The notes under the pieces are model-generated. The model did not search any database and had not been told where the DNA came from. It saw only the letters and a program-made list of their open reading frames with translations. Source: Deltaproteobacteria bacterium (GTDB lineage: Bacteria > Desulfobacterota > GWC2-55-46). From it: a stretch of 10,750 nucleotides of DNA. Made by a program: the position numbers and the translations under genes. Below are positions 6,012 through 10,750 of the stretch, in pieces. The DNA is taken from contig JAKAIQ010000056.1 in the NCBI GenBank assembly GCA_021825035.1, forward strand, positions 1 to 10,750, read 5' to 3'. Position 1 is the first letter of the stretch. Every line of letters starts with the position of its first letter.

Positions 6012-7964
6012 ATGTGCGGCATAGCCGGTATATTCAATCATAAAGGCCGGGTATCATACCCTGAGATAGGCGCGATGCTCGATTCAATCAGGCACAGGGG
6101 GCCGGATGATTCGGGTGCGGCTCTCTTCAATAGCGGCGCCGCTCTTTACTGGACGGATGAGCAAAGAGGCTCTATCCCGCCGCGGCATGACTTCGACCTT
6201 GCGCTTGGCCACGTCCGCCTCAGCATCATAGACGTCTCTTCGGCAGGGCACCAGCCCATGTCTACGCCTGAGAACGACGTCTGGATAACGTACAACGGGG
6301 AGGTCTTCAATTATCAGGAGCTCAGAAAGGAGCTCGAAGGACGGGGCTACGTCTTCCGGTCCAACACGGATACCGAGGTCGTGTTGTATTCGTATAAAGA
6401 GTTCGGCGAGGCGTGCATAGAGCGCTTCAGGGGGTTTTTCGCTTTTTGCATCTACGATCTGGCCGGAAAGAAGTTATTTCTGGCAAGGGACCGGTTGGGG
6501 CTCAAGCCCCTCAAGTATTACTGGGACGGGTCGAGTTTTATCTTTGCCTCCGAGCTCAAGGCCATCCTTTCCTTGCGCGAGGTTCCGCGCGTGGCCGACC
6601 TTCAGGCCATAGACCGATTCCTCGCCTTCCGCTATGTTCTGCCTCCCTTTACCGGCGTAAAGAATATCTTCAAACTCCCCTCCGGATGCAGCCTCACTCT
6701 ATCTCTCGACGACCCGTCAAAGGGGCCGGTTATCCGGCGGTACTGGCTGGCCCGGTTCACTCCAAAAACGGAGCTTCCCTATCTTGAGGCCAGGGACAGG
6801 ACTATGGACCTCCTTGAAGAGGCGATACGGATTCGCCTCTTCTCAGACGTGCCGCTCGGGATATTCCTGAGCGGCGGCATAGACTCAAGCGTTATAGTGG
6901 CGCTCCTCCGCAGGCATTACGACGGGGAGATAAGGACTTTTTCAGTGGGTTTTTCCGAGGCCAAATTCGACGAGCGGCGTTACGCGCGCATGGTCGCCGG
7001 GCGTTATAAGACAAATCATACCGAGTTTCTCGTGGAGCTCAAGCCTGAAGAGGACCTGAGGCGCATCGTCCGGCACTTTGACGAGCCTTTCGCCGACCCG
7101 TCGGCCGTGCCGTCTTTTTATCTGGCGAGGGAGGCCGCAACTCACGTAAAGACAATACTTAACGGCGACGGAGGAGACGAGCTTTTCGCCGGGTATAAAC
7201 GCTATTTTATCCACCGGAGGAACCGGGCCGTGGACTATCTGCCGGGGTTCGTCCGCGGGGCGTCGAGGCTTCTTTCAGGCGGGCTGCCGCCTGGGGCCGA
7301 TAAAAGCCGGGGATGGGGGAAGGTGGGCCGGCTGCTCGAATCGATATCCGGGGATTCGGTAAGCACGTACGCGCTCAGGTTCTCCGCGCTCTCCAGCAGG
7401 GCAAGGGCGAACCTGTACAAAGACCCGGCTTGTGTCCCGGCGCCGAACGGATGGCCTGCCGAGACGCTTGAGCTGCTCGCCAGTAGCGGAGCGTCGGATT
7501 TGACCGAACGGCTCATGGCGATCGATCAGACTACCAGTCTTCCCGAGGATATCCTCATGAAGTCCGACATGGCCGGCATGGCCCATGGCCTCGAGAGCCG
7601 CTCGCCGTTCCTTGACCACCTTTTCGTTGAATGGGCCAACAGGCTTCCGATGGCTTTCAAGGCGGGAATGAAGGGCAAACGCCTGCTTCGCGACGCAATG
7701 AGGGGAGAGCTTCCCGACGAAATACTCGACAGAAAGAAGGCGGGTTTCAACCCGCCCCTCGCGACGTGGATGAGAACTTTTCTGAGGGAAGAGGCCGGGA
7801 AGTATCTGCTCTCCGGCGAATCTCCGCTCCGGCTATTTAACAAAGCCGTGATGAAAGAGATGCTTGAAATACATCTTTCAGGCAGATCCAACCTGAGCGA
7901 GCCGCTATGGAGCCTTTTGGTGCTTGCCGTGTGGCTTGAGATAAACAATATTCAGATGAGCTGA
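6012..7964 (+). CDS. asnB: Glutamine-hydrolysing asparagine synthase / AsnB-type amidotransferase
   Basis: This is a 650-residue class II glutamine amidotransferase fused to an ATP-dependent synthetase. The start is fixed by MCGIAGI, where Cys2 becomes the N-terminal nucleophile after Met removal. Glutaminase features include RGPDDSG (about residue 29), R69 in HVRLSIID, NGE at 95-97 and D120. The synthetase domain shows the pyrophosphate-binding SGGIDSS at 287-293, then GDGGDELFAGY, DILMKSDMAGMAHGLESRSPFLDH and RKKAGFNPPL. All catalytic motifs look intact. The basic reaction is Asp plus Gln plus ATP giving Asn. In surface-glycan loci, AsnB-like enzymes are often thought to amidate uronic-acid sugars (for example the proposed role of WbpS in Pseudomonas aeruginosa). 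The position at the end of an LPS gene run makes that a reasonable alternative here, but sequence cannot decide. No strong Shine-Dalgarno is visible; coupling to the gene ending at 6008 is likely. Confidence 0.93.
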   Translation: MCGIAGIFNHKGRVSYPEIGAMLDSIRHRGPDDSGAALFNSGAALYWTDEQRGSIPPRHDFDLALGHVRLSIIDVSSAGHQPMSTPENDVWITYNGEVFNYQELRKELEGRGYVFRSNTDTEVVLYSYKEFGEACIERFRGFFAFCIYDLAGKKLFLARDRLGLKPLKYYWDGSSFIFASELKAILSLREVPRVADLQAIDRFLAFRYVLPPFTGVKNIFKLPSGCSLTLSLDDPSKGPVIRRYWLARFTPKTELPYLEARDRTMDLLEEAIRIRLFSDVPLGIFLSGGIDSSVIVALLRRHYDGEIRTFSVGFSEAKFDERRYARMVAGRYKTNHTEFLVELKPEEDLRRIVRHFDEPFADPSAVPSFYLAREAATHVKTILNGDGGDELFAGYKRYFIHRRNRAVDYLPGFVRGASRLLSGGLPPGADKSRGWGKVGRLLESISGDSVSTYALRFSALSSRARANLYKDPACVPAPNGWPAETLELLASSGASDLTERLMAIDQTTSLPEDILMKSDMAGMAHGLESRSPFLDHLFVEWANRLPMAFKAGMKGKRLLRDAMRGELPDEILDRKKAGFNPPLATWMRTFLREEAGKYLLSGESPLRLFNKAVMKEMLEIHLSGRSNLSEPLWSLLVLAVWLEINNIQMS

Positions 7965-7978
7965 TTACGGTTTTAAGA

Positions 7979-9046
7979 TTATCGTTCATGGGTGACGACC
8001 TCGATTAATGATTTCATCCGGTCTCGGATGGTAGGGAGCTTAAGCGCCCTTTCGTAACCCTTAAGCGCTATCGCTTCGCGCTTATCCTCGTTCTTAAGAA
8101 AATAAGTGAGCTTGTCCGCAAGCTCCCCGGCGCCATTGAAGCAGACGATCTCCTCTCCTATCCGGTAGTACTCCTCAAGTTCCGGCGAATAATCGGTCAC
8201 GAGAAATGCGCCGGTAGCCGGAATATCGAAGACACGTAGATTAAGGCCCGAATACGCCGTAGGGTCCCAACCCGTGATATTGAGCACGATTTTTGAGGTA
8301 TTGTAAAGATTGACCAGTTCCTCGCCCCATATCCCCCTGGCTTTGACGTGTTTCTTCAGCGCGGGATTGAAGCGGTTCTTTCTGCTCCATTTGCCGTAGA
8401 TATCCAGAGGCAGATGAAGGATTTGGCCGACGATCTCCTGGCGTCTGCGGTTGTAGCCTCCCACAAAAACGATTTCGTGCCTGTAGATTCTCTGCGTATT
8501 GACGAAGAGATTGCGATACAGGGAAAAGTCCATGCCGTATGCCGGAAGGTAATGGATTTTGCCGTCGCGCGGGTCGTAGCCATGCTTGTGCGTGCAGAAA
8601 TAATGGTCATAAATGGCGGCGTCTTCCAATATGTCGCGCGAATCTGCCGGGCCGTCAACGCACCAGGAGAACACCTTCTCAACGCCGTAGTCGCGCTTCA
8701 GGGCTTCGACGAGCTCCCTGTCAACGAACAGGTGAGACCTTATTATGAGCACCCACCTGGGCCTGAATTCGGATATCGCCTTCCTCAACATCGTCTTCCT
8801 GTAGTTCATCTGCGAGATTGGGATACGGCCTGCGATGTCCGCGTTGTTGAAACCAGCCGCCCGGAGGAGCTTGTTTGCCGGCCTCGTCAGCGGCCTCAAG
8901 AGCCTTTTTTCGAGCGCGCTCTCGACCTGGCTGTTGAAGCAGTAAACGTCATAGCCCAGGTCTCGAAACGCCCTTGCGCACGACGCGCCGAGCGGGATCA
9001 TGTCATCGCCGAAAAAGTAGCTTACCAATATCCGGTCTTTAGCCAT
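7979..9046 (-). CDS. CgeB-like GT-B glycosyltransferase (Glyco_trans_1_2 C-terminus)
   Basis: This is a 355-residue protein with a first Rossmann domain (DRILVSYFFGDDMIPLGASCARAF) and a C-terminal domain recognised as PF13524/CgeB-like. The latter reads YNTSKIVLNITGWDP, then GLNLRVFDIPATGAFLVTDYSPELEEYY, then GEEIVCFNGAGELADKL. Proteins of this type are soluble GT-B glycosyltransferases in spore-coat, flagellin or surface-glycan loci; donor and acceptor are usually unknown. It is clearly paralogous to the gene at 9350-10420: both share MNYR/LQYR, VLIIR, FDHYF/YDHYF, IYGK and FNP landmarks in the same order. It is read opposite to the plus-strand LPS genes, with 14 bases between its stop and the asnB stop. 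The start ATG at 9046 has only a distant ribosome site (CAGGAG, complement of 9062-9067, 15 bases away), so expression may depend on coupling to upstream frames. Confidence 0.82.
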   Translation of the reverse strand: MAKDRILVSYFFGDDMIPLGASCARAFRDLGYDVYCFNSQVESALEKRLLRPLTRPANKLLRAAGFNNADIAGRIPISQMNYRKTMLRKAISEFRPRWVLIIRSHLFVDRELVEALKRDYGVEKVFSWCVDGPADSRDILEDAAIYDHYFCTHKHGYDPRDGKIHYLPAYGMDFSLYRNLFVNTQRIYRHEIVFVGGYNRRRQEIVGQILHLPLDIYGKWSRKNRFNPALKKHVKARGIWGEELVNLYNTSKIVLNITGWDPTAYSGLNLRVFDIPATGAFLVTDYSPELEEYYRIGEEIVCFNGAGELADKLTYFLKNEDKREAIALKGYERALKLPTIRDRMKSLIEVVTHER

Positions 9047-9082
9047 ATGTAAGAAGCCGTACTCCTGTTAAAAACGGCAAGA

Positions 9083-9253
9083 TTATTTTTCCAGTTCAAA
9101 CCTGATCTCAGACGCCGGGATGATATGGCAGAGGTTTTCCTCATAGAATTCCTGCATTAACCTGCTGGAATTTACTATATATTGGAAAGGCTTCTTTATT
9201 CTTTGCCTCATCCTGAACGGCGAGTAAAACGTGAGCTTGATGTGGTTTGTCAT
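9083..9253 (-). CDS. Small hypothetical ORF, possibly the 3' part of a frameshifted gene
   Basis: This is a 56-residue frame from ATG 9253 to TAA 9083. GAGGT (complement of 9261-9265) lies 7 bases upstream of the start, a good ribosome site. The protein starts MTNHIKLTFYSPFRMRQRIK and ends in a hydrophobic-charged tail, CHIIPASEIRFELEK. That tail loosely recalls the C-termini of some SAM-dependent methyltransferases; this is a weak impression, not an assignment. The start overlaps the stop of the small upstream frame as ATGA (9250-9253). The frame stays open upstream of the ATG back to the TAG of the CgeB-like gene at 9350, and residues just before the ATG (AFHIEVDF) look protein-like. A single frameshifted gene is therefore as likely as a true small protein. 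It lies 36 bases upstream of the second CgeB-like gene. Confidence 0.45.
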   Translation of the reverse strand: MTNHIKLTFYSPFRMRQRIKKPFQYIVNSSRLMQEFYEENLCHIIPASEIRFELEK

Positions 9254-9375
9254 GAAATCGACCTCGATATGAAACGCCGGGGCTTTTCTTCGGCGGCTAT
9301 CGAGTCTTCGCGCTCTTTCTTGGCGCGGCGGCCCAATTCCAATAGCGCTCTATCCCGCTCCCTGATGCTCGCCAT
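9250..9375 (-). CDS. Tiny charged ORF overlapping the end of the CgeB-like gene (uncertain)
   Basis: This is a 41-residue frame from ATG 9375 to TGA 9250, overlapping the last 26 bases of the CgeB-like gene in another frame. The peptide is highly charged (RERDRALLELGRRAKKERED) and looks helical or coiled-coil, and its third codon positions are fairly GC-rich, as in neighbouring genes. It ends in an ATGA overlap with the next small frame. A moderate GAGCGG precedes the start. It may be a coupled small protein, the N-terminal half of a gene broken by a one-base shift near the AAAA/CCCC runs at about 9277-9285, or a chance frame. No family is recognised. Confidence 0.3.
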   Translation of the reverse strand: MASIRERDRALLELGRRAKKEREDSIAAEEKPRRFISRSIS

Positions 9376-10420
9376 ACCGCTCGATGATGGCTTTGGCCAT
9401 GTCCTCATAAGAATATCTTGACGTCACGTGCTCAAACCCTTCCCTGGCGACCTCGAGCCTCTCGCCCTCATTCCCGATGTAATAGGCCAGTCTTTTTCCA
9501 AAGTCGTCAATGCCGTTAAAGGCGATTACGTGCCTTTGAGGCGTCACTATCGCGCTCAGGGATTGAGAATCTTCCGTGAGCAGAGCGGCCCGGCAGGCAG
9601 GCACTTCGAGGACTCTCATGTTCTCGCCTGTCCGTTTTTCATCGGCAATATTCCATCGTGAAATGTTTAGGGCGACCCTCGTTTCACCGTAAAGCCGTAT
9701 AAGCCCGTCGCCTCTTATGTATTTTCCTTTTACGGCTTTGCGTATCGAGGGATTGAAAATATTCTTCTTGAACCATTTTTTTCCGTAAATGGCGCCGTTG
9801 CCCGAAACTGCCGCGGCTTTTTCAATGTAGGCCTGCCTCTTATGCGACCATGCGCCGACGAAGCACCAGTCATATCTTTTTTCGCATTCCACGGGGTGAA
9901 ATATATCCGGATCCACGGAATGGCGCAGGAGGCTCGTCTTGCCGAAACCTCTTTTTCTGCTCTCTTCCACGCAGGATGAGCTTATGAAGAAATAGTGGTC
10001 AAAAAAGTCCATTTCCTTCAGAGGCTCCTCTATCATTTCCTCGCCCTCGACCCACCAGCCGAAAAGAACGGCCCGCCCTCTTATCTTCCGCATGACGTCT
10101 TCGGTAATAGATATGCCCCTTATAATGAGGACAAGGTCCGGAGAAATCTCTTCCACTTTTTCGAGGAGCATCCTGCTTCGGTACTGCAGATGAGACATCG
10201 GATGGTCGTTAAAGAAATACCTGTCTTTCGGAAGTATCCTCAGATTGTGGGCCTGCTTGTTAAGATGGTGTATTATATGCCGGTCAAACCAGTTGTTGAT
10301 GTAGGGATTGAAACCGTGCGCCTCGATACCGGCTTTGCCGAAGGCCTTCTGTAAAGACCGGATTATGGTCAGGTCGGTCGTCGTTACTATAAGAATCCTT
10401 TTGAGTTTCGTGACTTTCAT
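9350..10420 (-). CDS. CgeB-like GT-B glycosyltransferase, divergent paralogue
   Basis: This is a 356-residue protein with the same domain order as the gene at 7979-9046: an N-terminal Rossmann strand (KRILIVTTTDLTIIRSLQ), a central DLVLIIRG, FGWWVEGEE, FDHYFFISSSC, IYGKKWFKKNIFNPS, and a C-terminal PF13524-like domain (ETRVALNISRWN, then NMRVLEVPACRAALLTEDS). It is probably a cytoplasmic glycosyltransferase acting on a surface glycan; the sugar is unknown. One oddity is that the usual A-C/T-G-A turn of the family reads ACRA here (Arg 277, codon complement of 9590-9592), and the following LEEYY-type segment is replaced by LSAIVTPQ. This may alter donor binding. The start ATG 10420 is well supported by AAGG about 7 bases upstream on the minus strand. 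It is probably the first gene of the minus-strand unit, transcribed from the AT-rich divergent spacer. Confidence 0.82.
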   Translation of the reverse strand: MKVTKLKRILIVTTTDLTIIRSLQKAFGKAGIEAHGFNPYINNWFDRHIIHHLNKQAHNLRILPKDRYFFNDHPMSHLQYRSRMLLEKVEEISPDLVLIIRGISITEDVMRKIRGRAVLFGWWVEGEEMIEEPLKEMDFFDHYFFISSSCVEESRKRGFGKTSLLRHSVDPDIFHPVECEKRYDWCFVGAWSHKRQAYIEKAAAVSGNGAIYGKKWFKKNIFNPSIRKAVKGKYIRGDGLIRLYGETRVALNISRWNIADEKRTGENMRVLEVPACRAALLTEDSQSLSAIVTPQRHVIAFNGIDDFGKRLAYYIGNEGERLEVAREGFEHVTSRYSYEDMAKAIIERYGEHQGAG

Positions 10421-10568
10421 TAAAAAACCTTGGTGGATGAAAGCAGATATATGTTATTCTATTTTATAGTTTTCCGCCGTTATTTCATAGAAGTTTTATT
10501 GTTTTCGCAATGATTGGTTTGAAGCGAAGAGCGCGTAAGGACTTCCTCTTCAAGATAGATATCCGGGT
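10421..10568. promoter_or_regulatory. AT-rich divergent intergenic spacer
   Basis: These 148 bases separate the minus-strand CgeB-like gene from the plus-strand GT4 gene and must hold the 5' signals of at least the minus-strand unit. The AT-rich core (about 10447-10505) has -10-like boxes on both strands: TATAGT at 10465-10470 (plus), and TATAAA (complement of 10463-10468) or TATGAA (complement of 10484-10489) on the minus strand. None has a convincing -35 partner at 16-18 bases, so no exact promoter is called. No dyad or terminator was recognised. Confidence 0.4.
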
Positions 10569-10750
10569 ATGAGCTTGCGGATCGGGCTTATAAGAAAGCA
10601 TTACACGCCTTACGGCGGGGCCGAGGTCTTTCTTCAAAGGTTCATGGCGGAACTCCTCAAACGAGGGCATACCCTTGATATATTCTCGACCGGATGGGAG
10701 GAAAGTGAAGGCGTAAGGGTGCATAAAATAGGCCCCCATGCGCCTATTTT
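10569..10750 (+). CDS. Family 4 glycosyltransferase, N-terminal part (runs off the right edge)
   Basis: The open frame from ATG 10569 to the window end gives 60 residues. It begins MSLRIGLIRKHYTPYGGAEV and continues FLQRFMAELLKRGHTLDIFST. The first beta strand, the glycine-rich acceptor loop with GGAE, the amphipathic helix and the second strand are the standard start of GT4/GT-B enzymes such as LPS glucosyltransferase I (WaaG-like). Only the acceptor-side domain is visible, so donor and product are unknown. There is an in-frame TAA at 10536-10538 and no ATG between, so this ATG is the first. The ribosome site is weak (CGGG just upstream). It is transcribed divergently from the CgeB-like pair and probably belongs to the same surface-glycan locus. 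Confidence 0.8.
   Translation, partial: MSLRIGLIRKHYTPYGGAEVFLQRFMAELLKRGHTLDIFSTGWEESEGVRVHKIGPHAPI

Noticed and set aside
8348..9052. Long plus-strand open frame (234 codons) opposite the CgeB-like gene
   Set aside because: The minus-strand frame carries the conserved glycosyltransferase motifs. The plus frame has no family features.
9182..9421. Plus-strand 79-codon frame across the small gap between CgeB-like genes
   Set aside because: It overlaps the end of the well-supported CgeB-like gene antisense. The minus-strand small frame has a better ribosome site and more protein-like sequence.
10485..10739. Minus-strand 84-codon frame at the right edge
   Set aside because: The plus strand there encodes an unmistakable GT4 N-terminus, so the minus frame is a shadow.

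Overview
The window is about 10.7 kb of a Gram-negative lipopolysaccharide/surface-glycan biosynthesis locus. It has two ADP-heptose-type GT9 glycosyltransferases (one clearly WaaQ/RfaQ-like), a WaaE-like GT2 enzyme and a WaaL-type O-antigen ligase, so the cell has an outer membrane with a heptose-containing core. Base composition is moderate, with frequent AGG (Arg) and ATA (Ile) codons. Together with CgeB-like glycosyltransferases this would suit a Nitrospirota- or deltaproteobacteria-like lineage, but no taxonomic marker is present and that assignment is inference only.

Layout. Positions 1-7964 are read on the plus strand: the C-terminus of a membrane-anchored GT2 (1-248), a flippase-like LPG-synthase-TM protein (245-1207), a non-coding gap with nested dyads (1208-1377), a UPF0434/Trm112-like zinc-ribbon protein (1378-1548), a WaaE-like GT2 (1609-2370), an O-antigen ligase (2360-3631), a WaaQ-like heptosyltransferase (3693-4859), a second GT9 (4887-6008) and an AsnB-type amidotransferase (6012-7964). 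Genes overlap or are closely spaced, except before the zinc-ribbon gene, where a second transcription unit could start.

Positions 7979-10420 are read on the minus strand and converge on asnB. The unit runs from a CgeB-like glycosyltransferase (10420 to 9350), through a short poorly explained coding stretch (9375 to 9083), to a second CgeB-like paralogue (9046 to 7979). An AT-rich divergent spacer (10421-10568) separates this unit from the start of a GT4 glycosyltransferase that runs off the right edge.

Working together (inference): the GT9 and WaaE-like enzymes would build the inner core on the cytoplasmic face, the ligase would join polymer to lipid A-core in the periplasm, AsnB may supply amide groups to Asn or to a uronic-acid sugar, and the CgeB/GT4 enzymes would add strain-specific sugars. 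I see no wholly new system. The points most worth a second look are the small overlapping or frameshifted reading frames at 9083-9375, a G8 tract in the WaaE-like gene along with several A8/T8 tracts, a Gly-to-Arg change in one CgeB-like paralogue, and a nested dyad upstream of the zinc-ribbon gene. No tRNA, rRNA, CRISPR array or insertion sequence was seen.
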